NCBI RefSeq assembly: GCF_023973145.1
Contig: NZ_CP099546.1
Location: forward strand, 1,178,001-1,242,000
DNA from: Natronosalvus vescus
GTDB taxonomy: Archaea > Halobacteriota > Halobacteria > Halobacteriales > Natrialbaceae
DNA length: 64,000 nt
Direction of reading: 5' to 3'
Part shown: positions 48,193-56,724 of the stretch, in pieces
How positions within the stretch are numbered: the first letter of the stretch is position 1
Layout of the letters: every line of letters starts with the position of its first letter
Program-made: the position numbers and the translations under genes
The notes under the pieces: generated by a model
Told to the model about the DNA's origin: nothing
Database searches by the model: none
The model's input: only the letters and a program-made list of their open reading frames with translations

Positions 48193-48462
48193 ATGGATTC
48201 AGGGGGAGAACAATGGAACTCACCGTTCAATCCGGAGCCAAGCATCGCCGTTATCGAGGCCGTTGCAGAAGCCGAAAACGTCCCTCTCGAGGAGTTGTGC
48301 CCGCCGGAGTACCCGCCGCTTCACGACGTGATCAACACCGACGCCCTCGACCAACTGTTCGAGTCGCCGGCGACGGACGTCACCGTCACGTTCCCTTATC
48401 TGACGTATCAGATATCGCTCGAGAGTAACGGACACGTCGAAATCGATGTTCGCGAAGAGTGA
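48193..48462 (+). CDS. HalOD1 output-domain protein
   Basis: 89 residues. The core (about 18-85) reads AVIEAVAEAENVPLEELCPP, then LHDVINTDALDQLF, then VTVTFPYLTYQISLESNGHVEI, the pattern of the haloarchaeal output domain HalOD1. Such domains occur alone or attached to signalling proteins and have no known activity. A second member is at 56038. A CCTTAACA element at about 48158 may be the promoter. Confidence 0.75.
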   Translation: MDSGGEQWNSPFNPEPSIAVIEAVAEAENVPLEELCPPEYPPLHDVINTDALDQLFESPATDVTVTFPYLTYQISLESNGHVEIDVREE

Positions 48463-48575
48463 AGCCAGGACGGTGTTGGTCGTGGTGTCTGGTGACCACT
48501 GCTTCGTTGCTGGCCAATCAAATTTCTGACAACCTCGCTATATTGTCGAAACATCATTACTCATCTGGCGATTAA

Positions 48576-48594
48576 CAGGAGGCACGATCTCCTG
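48576..48594. repeat. Short inverted repeat upstream of the J-domain gene
   Basis: CAGGAG at 48576-48581 and CTCCTG at 48589-48594 with a seven-base loop, about 70 bases before the likely TATA box (TTTTTACG at about 48657-48664). It could be a regulator site or a terminator for the HalOD1 gene. Confidence 0.35.
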
Positions 48595-48683
48595 TTTGAA
48601 AACGAATTGGTGTTTCGTGGACGGTGGCCAACGACTACGATAATCGAAAATATTCATTTTTACGGGGCATATCTGTGTCGTAT

Positions 48684-49406
48684 ATGGAGAGCCACTACGA
48701 CGTGCTCGGAGTCTCGCCGGATGCCGATTTAGACGAGATCCGGGCGGCGTACCGCCGTTTGTTGAAACGGCACCATCCAGACCAGGGTGGCTCTCGCGAC
48801 CAGTTTCTTCGAATCAAGCAGGCGTACGAGACAGTTGTGGGCGAACATCCCGACGAGTGGGCTGGTGACGGCACGATACCCTACGGCGAAACCGACCGGA
48901 CGTACGATCCATCGGACACCAAGCCGCCGGGGGCGGTCGGATTGCAGGTCACGGGAACGGTGCTGACACTGACGCTCGTCGCGCTGGTTCACGACGTCAC
49001 GCTCGAGGAACTCCTCGAGAAACCGGTTCCCGGTGGCGGCAAGCGGACGGTTGCGTTCTTCACGGTGCACAACACGAGCGAGCGGCCGGTGACCTGGCGC
49101 GGGCACGTCCAGACGAGTTTTGTGGGCGACGACGGGTTTCTCTACGAAGGGTCGAATATCCTCCGCCCTCACACGTCGGCCCTTCCAGATCGGTGGTGTG
49201 CGGTAGCGACGCCGATTCCGCCGGGGAAAGCACTCGATGCGGTCGTCGTCGGCCAGGAGATTCCCGACGACGTCAGCGTCGAGCGCGTCGTCTACACCCA
49301 GGCGTACGTCACCGACGACGGCGAGCGGGAAACAGAACAGTCGCTGTTCAGGATCCGGCCCCGCGTCAGGGAGAGCCTGGACGAGCTTCCGTACGACCGC
49401 CGATGA
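48684..49406 (+). CDS. J-domain protein with beta-rich C terminus
   Basis: 240 residues from ATG 48684. Residues 1-60 are a J domain with HPD in RRLLKRHHPDQGG, the motif that stimulates Hsp70 (DnaK) ATPase. The rest is not DnaJ-like: no G/F region, no zinc domain. Instead it has a hydrophobic segment (VTGTVLTLTLVALVHDVTLEELL) and beta strands (RTVAFFTVHNTSERPVTWRGHV), like exported DUF4352-type folds. A specialised co-chaperone of unknown client. A TTTTTACG box precedes the start by about 25 bases. Confidence 0.8.
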   Translation: MESHYDVLGVSPDADLDEIRAAYRRLLKRHHPDQGGSRDQFLRIKQAYETVVGEHPDEWAGDGTIPYGETDRTYDPSDTKPPGAVGLQVTGTVLTLTLVALVHDVTLEELLEKPVPGGGKRTVAFFTVHNTSERPVTWRGHVQTSFVGDDGFLYEGSNILRPHTSALPDRWCAVATPIPPGKALDAVVVGQEIPDDVSVERVVYTQAYVTDDGERETEQSLFRIRPRVRESLDELPYDRR

Positions 49407-49451
49407 CCCGTCTCGAGAGCCGGCCACTGTCACGTGGACTGAGGGTTCCGC

Positions 49452-50789
49452 TCACCGTTGTAAGCTCGCCGCTTCCGCTCGAAGCCGCTCGACGACGTCG
49501 GGTCGACCGGCACACTCGAGCGTGATCGTCTCGCCGGCGTAGGTCACGTCTGCGACGACCGTTCGATCGTACGCTCGGGAGACGAGTGCCATCGCGTCGT
49601 CACCAGCTGGAAGCTCGAGGGTTGCCCGTTCCGTGGGCAGTCGATCGACGACCTGTGTACGGAGTGCCTCGAGATTCGTCCCGTCGCGAGCGCTGAGCGG
49701 CAGCACCGTCGAGACGTATGATTCGGCGAGCGTGCGACGTCGTTCCTGTTCGGCCTCGGTCAGACGATCGACTTTGTTCAGCGCCGTCAGTAGCTGGTCG
49801 TCGTCGACGCCGTGTTCCTCGAGCACGTCGAGTGAAACCTGGAGTCGTCGCTCGAGCGTTTCGGGTGGGTCGCTCCCATCGACGACGAGCACGACGACGT
49901 CGGCTGCACTCGCCTCCGAGAGCGTGGCGCTGAAGGAGGCGACCAGGTCGTGGGGCAAGTCGTCGACGTAGCCGACGGTGTCGGTGAGCAACACCGGCCG
50001 CCTGCCGAGAGTCGACCGTCGAGTGGTCGTCTCGAGGGTTTCGAACAGTCGGTCGGCGACGCTCGCGGTGGCGTGTTTTTCGGAGCCAGTGTCGCCGGTT
50101 CCGTCCGGGTCAGGCTCGTGTTCGACCGTCGACTCCAGTTCGAGGTCGTCGGCAAGCTGGTGCAGCAGCGTCGACTTCCCGGCGTTAGTGTAGCCGGCGA
50201 TCGTCACGAGGTCGAACCCCTGCTCGCGGCGTTGCTGGCGGAACTGCTCGCTCGGATCCGGGAGGGACGCCAGTTCCCGCTCGAGGCGAGCGATTCGGTC
50301 TCGAACGTCGTAGACCGGGGTTCCGCTCTCGGTAACCCGGTTGAGCATCCCTTCCTCGGTCGTTGCGATGAGCCGCGGCAGGTCGTACCGAAGCTGGGCG
50401 AGTTCGACCTGCAGGCTCGCTCGCCGGGCGCCGGCACCCATCTCGAAGATGTCGAGAACGAGTCGGTGGCGGTCGATCACCGCTATTCCGTCGGGGAGCG
50501 CGTCGACGATGGCGTGGTGCTGACTCGGCGTGAGCCGTGCGTCGACGATGACGGCTTCGATTGCGGTTTCGGTCGCCAGGGTGGCCAGTTCCTCGAGCCG
50601 GCCCGCACCGAGGTAGCTCCCGGTGTCGGGGTGACCGGGCTGCGTAACGGCCTCCTCGACGGTGTAGCCGGCTGCTCGAGCGAGGTCGGCGATTTCGTCG
50701 GTCGAGACGGGGGTGGTAGTGTCGCGAGAGACGACGAGTGCGGTCGTGTTGCTGTGCGTCGCTGCAGTGTCGCTGGATGGTCGTGACAT
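49452..50789 (-). CDS. hflX: GTPase HflX
   Basis: 445 residues. The N-terminal HflX domain (TEEGMLNRVTESGTPVYDVRDRIARLERELA region) is followed by the GTPase: P-loop GYTNAGKSTLL, switch DTVGYVDDLPHDLVASF, and NKVD (G4). HflX binds the ribosome and can split stalled or stressed ribosomes. The G domain has a long acidic insert (EHEPDPDGTGDTGSEKH) between the P-loop and switch I, absent from bacterial HflX. Initiates at ATG 50789. Confidence 0.92.
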   Translation of the reverse strand: MSRPSSDTAATHSNTTALVVSRDTTTPVSTDEIADLARAAGYTVEEAVTQPGHPDTGSYLGAGRLEELATLATETAIEAVIVDARLTPSQHHAIVDALPDGIAVIDRHRLVLDIFEMGAGARRASLQVELAQLRYDLPRLIATTEEGMLNRVTESGTPVYDVRDRIARLERELASLPDPSEQFRQQRREQGFDLVTIAGYTNAGKSTLLHQLADDLELESTVEHEPDPDGTGDTGSEKHATASVADRLFETLETTTRRSTLGRRPVLLTDTVGYVDDLPHDLVASFSATLSEASAADVVVLVVDGSDPPETLERRLQVSLDVLEEHGVDDDQLLTALNKVDRLTEAEQERRRTLAESYVSTVLPLSARDGTNLEALRTQVVDRLPTERATLELPAGDDAMALVSRAYDRTVVADVTYAGETITLECAGRPDVVERLRAEAASLQR

Positions 50790-51153
50790 CGGTCTGTCGT
50801 TCTGTGCCGGAACTGCGGGTGGTTCCAGCAGGGCGATTCGACGGTCACCGGTTCACCGATGGCCGTCGCTCGGTTCCGACTGTCATTCCGGGTGTCCAAG
50901 CGACTATCGAGTGTTCATCCGACTAACGGGAGCCCACCGATCGCTCGGCGGACACTGTCGTCGCTCGACGACGGCGCGAGACGACCCGGCTCAGCGGAAA
51001 GAAAGGGTCTCCATTCGTCGTTCCGACACACTCGAGGATGCCGGAAAGTCGTTTCGGTGGTGTGTCAAAGGATCACGTAGTCGTCTGGAATCGGCACCGC
51101 TACACATGTGGAATGATCGCTCGAGTCGGCTAAAAAGAAGTCCCTGACCGGGC
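50790..51153. other. Region without a supported gene
   Basis: 364 bases upstream of hflX and downstream of the DUF3194 gene. I see no credible ORF, RNA structure or repeat. An A-run at 51133-51138 may act, on the minus strand, as the T-rich end of the prefoldin/DUF3194 operon. The promoter for hflX should lie at its left end. Confidence 0.5.
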
Positions 51154-51423
51154 TTACTCGCCGAACAGGTCGTCGACGGCCGACCGGGCCGCGAGAGCGG
51201 CATCGTCGGCGACGTCGTCAGGGGAGCGTTCCGTCGCATCTTCAGGAACGTTCAGGTAGACGTCGACCTCGAGGACGCCATCCTCGAAGATGACGGTGAC
51301 GTCGTAGTCACGGACGGCCGACTGCTTGTACGCCGAGAAGATGACGTCTTCGGCGGCGTCCGATGCCGTCTGGACGACGGTCTCGTCGGACGGCTCCGAT
51401 GCGGTCGACGGATCGGGCGTCAT
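51154..51423 (-). CDS. DUF3194 protein
   Basis: 89 residues. The core ASDAAEDVIFSAYKQSAVRDYDVTVIFEDGVLEVDVYLN matches the archaeal DUF3194 family, coded next to prefoldin beta in many euryarchaea. It starts one base after the pfdB stop. Function unknown; the fold is likely alpha/beta with a beta hairpin. Confidence 0.8.
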   Translation of the reverse strand: MTPDPSTASEPSDETVVQTASDAAEDVIFSAYKQSAVRDYDVTVIFEDGVLEVDVYLNVPEDATERSPDDVADDAALAARSAVDDLFGE

Positions 51424-51816
51424 TTACGCGCCGCCAGCACCCGGGCCGCCTGGGCCTGCCGGGCCGCCGCCCATCCCGCCGAGCATGTTCTGCAGTTCAT
51501 CCTGCAGGCTCTCGAACTGGTTCTGGACGCGCTCTTCCTGTTTCTCGAGGGTCTCGAGGCGGATCTCGAGCGTGTTCACCTTGTCGTCGAGTTGCTCCTG
51601 GGCCTCGTCGTAGTCGGTCTGGACGAACAGTTCGCCGACCTGGCGGTACATGGTCGTCTCCTCGTCGACACCGTCGAGTTCGTCGAGGGCCGCTTCGGCG
51701 TCGTTGAGTGAGGATTCGGCCTCCTGTTTCTGAACGGCGACCGTCTGTGCGGTCTCCTGGAGATCCTGCAGTTGCTCGATTTTCTCCTGTGCCTCCGGCG
51801 GCAGATTGCCTTGCAT
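51424..51816 (-). CDS. pfdB: Prefoldin beta subunit
   Basis: 130 residues. Two long coiled coils (about 5-55 and 70-110) around a beta hairpin; [20 protein letters not shown] and YRQVGELFV are diagnostic. Prefoldin is a hexamer (two alpha, four beta) that delivers unfolded proteins to the thermosome. The C-terminal Gly/Ala/Pro tail ([18 protein letters not shown]) is a flexible extra. Confidence 0.93.
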   Translation of the reverse strand: MQGNLPPEAQEKIEQLQDLQETAQTVAVQKQEAESSLNDAEAALDELDGVDEETTMYRQVGELFVQTDYDEAQEQLDDKVNTLEIRLETLEKQEERVQNQFESLQDELQNMLGGMGGGPAGPGGPGAGGA

Positions 51817-51864
51817 ACTTCGACCGTTGCCCTCCGCACTGATAAAGCCAAGCTTTGCTCTTCG

Positions 51865-52659
51865 TCAGCGACGTCGGGTACGTCGGCTGGATGACTGCCC
51901 GTGCAGCCACGCCTCGAGCCTGTCGACACATTCGGTGGGCATCGCGGCCAGAACCGGCCCACCACCGTCGCTTCGAGCGATCCAGACGATGGTGGTGTCA
52001 CCGAGCCCCCAGCGTCGGATCATCCAGTTCGATTCCGCCGCCGGCGATCGCTTCAGTTCGTGCGTCGTCTCGAACTCTCCGAACCATCGCCGGCCGCTCG
52101 TTCTTTCGTGAGGGAACGAGGTCACCAGGAGCCGATCGTCGGTGAGTCGGCCGGTCGTCGGCAGCCACCACCGCAAGCTCACGATCGCGACGTAGACACC
52201 GCCGATCGGTACCAGATACCAGAACGACGACCGCTCGAGGCCGATGGCGAGTGCGAACCCAGCGGCGTGGACGAGGGCACCCAGTCCCGCGAGAACGACG
52301 AGGTGCCACAGCGGCGCGTGTTCGACGACCGATCGCTCAGGGTCGCTCGGCTCCGGCAGTCGAACCCGGAGGAACGCCCGACCGGTGTTCGATCGCGAGA
52401 GCAAAGAGAGGAGCCAGCCTAGCACGAGGAGACCAGCAACCCCGCTCCCAGCGATGAGGGTGAGTTGGGTACTGCTCGCTGCGACACGCCCCTCGAGGAG
52501 CAGTGCGAGCGAGCCGGCGAATAGGAGGGCGACGAAACCGCCGAAGATCGACCACGAGAACCCGAGCAGTCCCTGGAGGAGTCCCGAGTTCGAGGGTGTC
52601 AGCTGCCACTCGATCGGATCTTCATCGGTCGGTTCGTCAAGAGACGCTGTTGAAGTCAC
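51865..52659 (-). CDS. Membrane protein of unknown function
   Basis: 264 residues. Four hydrophobic segments at about 30-55, 60-85, 117-137 and 145-165. The C-terminal third is soluble and contains WIARSDGGGPVLAAMPTECVDRLEAWL. Its ATG overlaps the Pcc1 stop by four bases, so it is cotranslated with the KEOPS gene within the information-processing cluster; no specific function follows. Confidence 0.7.
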   Translation of the reverse strand: MTSTASLDEPTDEDPIEWQLTPSNSGLLQGLLGFSWSIFGGFVALLFAGSLALLLEGRVAASSTQLTLIAGSGVAGLLVLGWLLSLLSRSNTGRAFLRVRLPEPSDPERSVVEHAPLWHLVVLAGLGALVHAAGFALAIGLERSSFWYLVPIGGVYVAIVSLRWWLPTTGRLTDDRLLVTSFPHERTSGRRWFGEFETTHELKRSPAAESNWMIRRWGLGDTTIVWIARSDGGGPVLAAMPTECVDRLEAWLHGQSSSRRTRRR

Positions 52660-53021
52660 GGCTCACTTGAGGTGGAGTTGGAGGGGGGTGTAGAATCGCT
52701 CGAGCGATTCGAGGATCGGCCGCCGTCGGTGTCGGGTTCGGGGTCGGCGTCGGCGTCGGTACCCGCCAGGTGGGACGAAGCAATCGCCGCGGTTCGCTCG
52801 GCGACGTCGACCAGGGAGAACCAGGTATTGAGTGCCGCTCGAAGCGCCGTACTGTCTCGTGCGCGGATGTCGACGGTCACGGTGGTGTCATCACGATCGA
52901 TCGTCGCCCGGGATCGATCGTCGTCGATCTCGCCGACCTCGCGGGTGACTGCCTCGGTCACGACGGTCGCTCGTGCTGTGGTCTCGTAGTCGAACTCGAG
53001 GGTCGCGTTGTGAGGAAACAC
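52656..53021 (-). CDS. pcc1: KEOPS complex subunit Pcc1
   Basis: 121 residues. The conserved core is the first 80 or so: ATLEFDYETTARATVVTEAV, then VDIRARDSTALRAALNTWFSLVDVAERTA, the Pcc1 signature. KEOPS makes the universal tRNA modification t6A; Pcc1 is the dimerising subunit. The C-terminal 40 residues are a Ser/Asp-rich tail with no motif. Sixteen bases separate it from the rpoP stop. Confidence 0.88.
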   Translation of the reverse strand: MFPHNATLEFDYETTARATVVTEAVTREVGEIDDDRSRATIDRDDTTVTVDIRARDSTALRAALNTWFSLVDVAERTAAIASSHLAGTDADADPEPDTDGGRSSNRSSDSTPPSNSTSSEP

Positions 53022-53037
53022 CGGAAAAACTAGCGAC

Positions 53038-53172
53038 TTAGTTGACGTCGACGGTCTTGACGTCCCGGCTGCGCTCTTTCAGGAGGACGCGGTGACCGCA
53101 GTAGGGACAGCGAACGCCCCCGTACTCGTCGAGCTGTACGTCGCGTTTGCATCGGGAGCACTTGTAGCTCAT
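53038..53172 (-). CDS. rpoP: RNA polymerase subunit RpoP (Rpb12-like)
   Basis: 44 residues, below the usual ORF cut-off, read directly from the minus strand. [12 protein letters not shown] and [18 protein letters not shown] give zinc ligands Cys5, Cys8, Cys22 and Cys25 and match archaeal subunit P (Rpb12), which stabilises the RNA polymerase assembly platform. The order L37Ae-RpoP-Pcc1 is common in euryarchaea. Confidence 0.93.
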   Translation of the reverse strand: MSYKCSRCKRDVQLDEYGGVRCPYCGHRVLLKERSRDVKTVDVN

Positions 53173-53210
53173 ATGTGTGTAATAGGGGTGGAGTGCCGTA
53201 TGCGTACCGA

Positions 53211-53480
53211 TTACTCGTTCTCCTCGCCCAGGGCGGCACGGATCGACCGTCGAACCGTCTCGCCGGCGGGGGTCTGCGGGCGGTAGGCACCGCCAGCAAA
53301 GACTTCGCCCGTTTCCTCGTTCTTCCAGATGCCCGTCCCAATACGGGTGACGTCGTCGCCGTCGACTTTCGACGATCGCATGTCGTGTTCAATCTCCGTG
53401 ACACGTCGGCGGGCGACGCGTCCGTATCGCGCTCCGAAACGGCCGGCACTGCCGACCCGTCCTCGCTGCTTTTCGGCCAT
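53211..53480 (-). CDS. rpl37ae: Ribosomal protein L37Ae lacking its zinc ribbon
   Basis: 89 residues from ATG 53480. Opens with [18 protein letters not shown] and ends [22 protein letters not shown], clear L37Ae. The family zinc ribbon (two CxxC pairs between these segments) is absent: the region reads [23 protein letters not shown], with no cysteine in the whole protein. Length is near normal, so the cysteines were replaced, not deleted. Located next to the zinc protein RpoP. Confidence 0.92.
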   Translation of the reverse strand: MAEKQRGRVGSAGRFGARYGRVARRRVTEIEHDMRSSKVDGDDVTRIGTGIWKNEETGEVFAGGAYRPQTPAGETVRRSIRAALGEENE

Positions 53481-53621
53481 AGTATCGATCACTATCCCCG
53501 GCGTTCTGATAAAGGTGTTGAGTTCGATCCGCTGGTACGCTTCCCGTCCCACGCATCGGCTGGTGATCGAAATAGATCCCCGTCACCTGATATCGCTTAC
53601 CAAATTCGCCCTGGAAACGCA

Positions 53622-54344
53622 CTACTCGTCCTGCAAACCGGCCTCGAGCAACGCTTCGTTCAGGTCGGCCCGAACGGCCTCGCCCAGCTCGCGGTCACGC
53701 GCCGTGGTAACGATCCGATTCTCCTGGACGCTCGAGCCATCGCGCAGAAGCATTCGGACGTTCCCGCCGTCGTCCGCTCTCGTTACCTTCGCTCGGAGCC
53801 CCGACTGGGAGCCGGTGCCGCCGGCGTCGATCGGTCCGGGGATCACCTTCTTGACGTGGGGGTGTTCGGCGACGGTCTGGATCGCGCGCATTCCCGTTCG
53901 TCCACCGATGAGCGTCGAGTGACTACCGCCGATCTTCTCGGCGGGTGCCAGGTCGACCACGTCGAGCGCCCGGTCGCCGCGGCGCTCGAGCACTGCGGTG
54001 ACGGGGTCGTCGTCGGTGACCCGGTAAAACGTGTAGTGGGTGTCCTCGCGAACGGCCTGCACGACGTCTCGGTCACCTGCCGCGTACACCTCCTCGGGGC
54101 GCTTTCGTCGCAGTTCGTCGCCAAGCAACCCGGCGAAATTCCGCAGTTCGACGATTGCGAGGTCGCCTTCCTCGGGGGCGGTGGTGATCGTCGTCTCCCC
54201 CAGAACGTCCTCATCGTCGAGCATCGTCAGTGTCGCCCGGTCGCGGGCCGCCTCGAGCACCACCGTCTCGGTGCTTCCCTCTCGGCAGACGAGACAGAAG
54301 TCGCCGGGTTTCTCGAGGGGCGATCCGCAGTGGCGACACTCCAT
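53622..54344 (-). CDS. DUF2103 protein with N-terminal zinc ribbon
   Basis: 240 residues from ATG 54344. N terminus CRHCGSPLEKPGDFCLVC is a zinc ribbon; the rest has the DUF2103 features GGSHSTLIGGRT and VKKVIPGPIDAGG. A nucleic-acid role is likely from the operon (truD, L37Ae, RpoP), but the function is not known. The longer frame to 54413 overlaps the truD end. Confidence 0.8.
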   Translation of the reverse strand: MECRHCGSPLEKPGDFCLVCREGSTETVVLEAARDRATLTMLDDEDVLGETTITTAPEEGDLAIVELRNFAGLLGDELRRKRPEEVYAAGDRDVVQAVREDTHYTFYRVTDDDPVTAVLERRGDRALDVVDLAPAEKIGGSHSTLIGGRTGMRAIQTVAEHPHVKKVIPGPIDAGGTGSQSGLRAKVTRADDGGNVRMLLRDGSSVQENRIVTTARDRELGEAVRADLNEALLEAGLQDE

Positions 54345-54412
54345 AGCCGGGATTGCCCCCGCGGGATTAAAACGGACGTGTTTCGAGGTGGCGCGACGGC
54401 TCCTATGACCCA

Positions 54413-55774
54413 CTATCCCAGATCGACCGGATCACACTGCAAGTACTCCCGCATCACGGCTGTCGCGTACGACCCCTTCGGCAGCGAAAACGAGAACGTG
54501 CGGGGATTGTCTTCGACCGTGAGCGCCGTCCGGACGAGGATCGCTCGCCGCGTCCCGGTCGAGTCGAACTCGCCGGGCAGGTCGAAATCGGCTTGCTCGA
54601 GGTTCAGGTCGTCCAACACAGCCCGTTCGATCTCGCCCGGTTCGCAGTCGGCGAGGGTCGTCTCCGTTCCGACGAGGGGCGCGGTGACGAACGCCCGGCC
54701 GCGCTCGCAATGGCGGGTCACCGATTGCACGCGGCGCTCGTCGACGCGCTGGCTGCGATCGACGTCCGGAAGTTCGAGCCCTTCGGGGGCATCCCGGTCG
54801 GCGAAACAGACGACGTCGCCGGCGACGGGTCGGTCGAACGGCAGGCCGCGTTCGAGGCGCGTGCTGAGTATCCGGTTGAACACGAACGACTGGGCAGCGT
54901 GGACGAACAGCCGCTGAAGGTTCGTGGGAAGGCGCTCGAGGGCACCACGAAACGTCGAGGCGTCCGGCTCACCGCCGTGTTCGGCGAGTTCGTGCAGCAT
55001 CGACCGCTCGTACTGCAGTCGGTTTGGAAACCGTTCGAGAGCGGTCTGCCAGTCGCGAGTCTTCTCGACGAACGCGCGGGCCGCCTGGGTATCATCGGGT
55101 TCGGCCGCCGTCGGTCGCCCCAGGTAGGCCATGACGGCACCTTCCCAGTCGCCGCGGACGATCTCGAGGCCGACTTCGTGGGTGATCGGCCGTTTGCTTC
55201 CGAATCGTTGCTGGCCGAAGACGTTGGGGACGCCCACCGTGATCGGGTCGCCGAGTGCGGGGTCGGCGTCGGTTCCAGCGAATGCGGCGAGGTCGTCCGT
55301 GATGGCGAGTGTGTTCGTGGCACTCTCGTCGTCGTGATCGCTCACGACCAGTTCGAACGCGTTCCCCGCCAGGTCGCCGAACTCGAGGGAGCGACCCGCC
55401 CGCCCGAGAATCTCGATGTCGGCACGATTGAGTTCGGGAATGTCGGTCGGTTCCGCGCCGTAGACCGAAAAGAGCTGAGTGGTCACCGCTCGCTTGTCCT
55501 TTGTGCCCGCCCAGGACACGCGTTCGCGGGAGACGCCCAGGCTGTCGGAAAGCCGTCGGGCGAAGTCGTTGGTATCCCAGCCACGGAGCGTCGCCCGGAA
55601 CACGAGGTGGGGGTAGGCGTCCATCGAGGTGTCCACCGGCTCGGTCGAAAATCGTTCGAGTTCGCGGACGCGAAAGTGGTCGTCCCGGGCGCGTAACCGG
55701 CCGCCGGTGCCGTCGGTGTCGGAGACGTAGTACTCGATGCCGACGGCCTGCTCGGTTGGGTGGGCGTGACGCAT
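54413..55774 (-). CDS. truD: tRNA pseudouridine synthase TruD
   Basis: 453 residues. The catalytic motif [12 protein letters not shown] holds the Asp nucleophile. [19 protein letters not shown] and the C-terminal [16 protein letters not shown] are TruD signatures. It converts U13 of tRNA (or U35 of tRNA-Tyr as Pus7 does) to pseudouridine. Start ATG 55774 (MRHAHPTEQ) was chosen; the frame from 55876 is Arg/Pro-rich. Confidence 0.93.
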   Translation of the reverse strand: MRHAHPTEQAVGIEYYVSDTDGTGGRLRARDDHFRVRELERFSTEPVDTSMDAYPHLVFRATLRGWDTNDFARRLSDSLGVSRERVSWAGTKDKRAVTTQLFSVYGAEPTDIPELNRADIEILGRAGRSLEFGDLAGNAFELVVSDHDDESATNTLAITDDLAAFAGTDADPALGDPITVGVPNVFGQQRFGSKRPITHEVGLEIVRGDWEGAVMAYLGRPTAAEPDDTQAARAFVEKTRDWQTALERFPNRLQYERSMLHELAEHGGEPDASTFRGALERLPTNLQRLFVHAAQSFVFNRILSTRLERGLPFDRPVAGDVVCFADRDAPEGLELPDVDRSQRVDERRVQSVTRHCERGRAFVTAPLVGTETTLADCEPGEIERAVLDDLNLEQADFDLPGEFDSTGTRRAILVRTALTVEDNPRTFSFSLPKGSYATAVMREYLQCDPVDLG

Positions 55775-55849
55775 TCGTTGCTCGAGTGGGCCTCCGGGGC
55801 GACGGGGCAAAGTTGCCACGGTTCCTACGCCGCTACGACGAATCGCCGA

Positions 55850-55908
55850 ACGATTCGGATGGAACGCCTCGAGCACGATTCGGATGACTCGTCGTGCACG
55901 ATCCGATG
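55850..55908. repeat. Three spaced repeats of an ACGATTCGGATG unit
   Basis: ACGATTCGGATG at 55850-55861 and 55875-55886, and a diverged ACGATCCGATG at 55898-55908. Spacing of 25 and 23 bases is about two helical turns. They lie upstream of truD (minus strand) and of the HalOD1 gene at 56038 and may bind a regulator. Confidence 0.45.
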
Positions 55909-56037
55909 GTATCCGTCCGAGCAGTTCGTGCCGTTCGAGAGGGGGCAGAGCCGTCTACGGTGATGACAGTTCGATACACCTCATTCTCATCTCTCGTGTC
56001 ACTGACATTCTTTAGATTGTCTACCGAACTGGCGGGT

Positions 56038-56364
56038 ATGGCTGAAAAACATTCGCCGGAGGACTTCGACAGCGAGACTGAATCGCCGTCACACCGGATT
56101 CGCCACCGTCAGATCCAGCCAGACCCTGACGACCCGTATCTCGCTGTCGTCCACCCGATTGCCGAACTCGAGGGCCGTCCGGTCGAGGAGATGCCGCCGC
56201 TGTATCAGTACGTCGACCACCTGCTCGAGAACCTCTTCGACGAGCCACCGGCTGAGAAAGCACAGGTGCAACTCTCCTTTTCGTACTACAACTACCGAGT
56301 CCAACTCGATCAGCAGGGGAACATGACGATCATCCGCCAGGGCGAGACGATCGATCTCGAGTAG
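56038..56364 (+). CDS. HalOD1 output-domain protein
   Basis: 108 residues from ATG 56038. The core DPYLAVVHPIAELEGRPVEEMPPLYQYVDHLLENLF, then VQLSFSYYNYRVQLDQQGNMTI, is the HalOD1 pattern, and resembles the protein at 48193 though the two are clearly diverged. Located upstream of a histidine kinase and response regulator, so a signalling role is plausible. A CTTTAG sequence about 28 bases before the ATG may be the TATA box. Confidence 0.75.
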   Translation: MAEKHSPEDFDSETESPSHRIRHRQIQPDPDDPYLAVVHPIAELEGRPVEEMPPLYQYVDHLLENLFDEPPAEKAQVQLSFSYYNYRVQLDQQGNMTIIRQGETIDLE

Positions 56365-56469
56365 CGACAAGCGTTCGCGAGGGCCGTAAAAGCAATCAGG
56401 TGGGCCGCCAATTCGTTTTACAACCGCCGGAATGTGTCTCGTACGCTTCCACGCGTCGACTGTAGCGAA

Positions 56470-56493
56470 AAATCGGGCCCCGACGCCCGATTT
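56470..56493. terminator. Strong 9-bp hairpin after the HalOD1 gene
   Basis: AAATCGGGC (56470-56478) and GCCCGATTT (56485-56493) around a six-base loop, ending in TTT on the plus strand and, by symmetry, on the minus strand. It resembles a bidirectional terminator between the HalOD1 gene and the histidine kinase unit. Confidence 0.45.
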
Positions 56494-56586
56494 CCCCAGT
56501 AGTGTAGGCGTGGAACCCCACTCGATGGCATACCCAGTCCGTCAGCTGGGTGGAACGCTGTCCCGGTACTCGTCCGTCTCCGCTCG

Positions 56587-56724
56587 GTGATCGACGACCT
56601 GGCCGGAGCCATCGCCCATCGGACTCACCGGCTACTCGACGGTCCGGACTCACCGACAGTCGTGGGAGGCGACGACGTATCGATCGCCTCACCCCGGCAA
56701 CGCGACGATCGAGGCTCCGAATGA
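56587..56724 (+). CDS. Candidate 45-residue ORF coupled to the histidine kinase
   Basis: A GTG-initiated frame (MIDDLAGAIAHRTHRLLDGP...) that ends in an ATGA overlap with the kinase ATG at 56721, the same coupling used by real gene pairs in this window. It has a helical, amphipathic first half. I recognise no family and it could be a chance frame or the 3' end of a decayed gene; the frame is open back to a TAG near 56508, with no ATG. Confidence 0.3.
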   Translation: MIDDLAGAIAHRTHRLLDGPDSPTVVGGDDVSIASPRQRDDRGSE

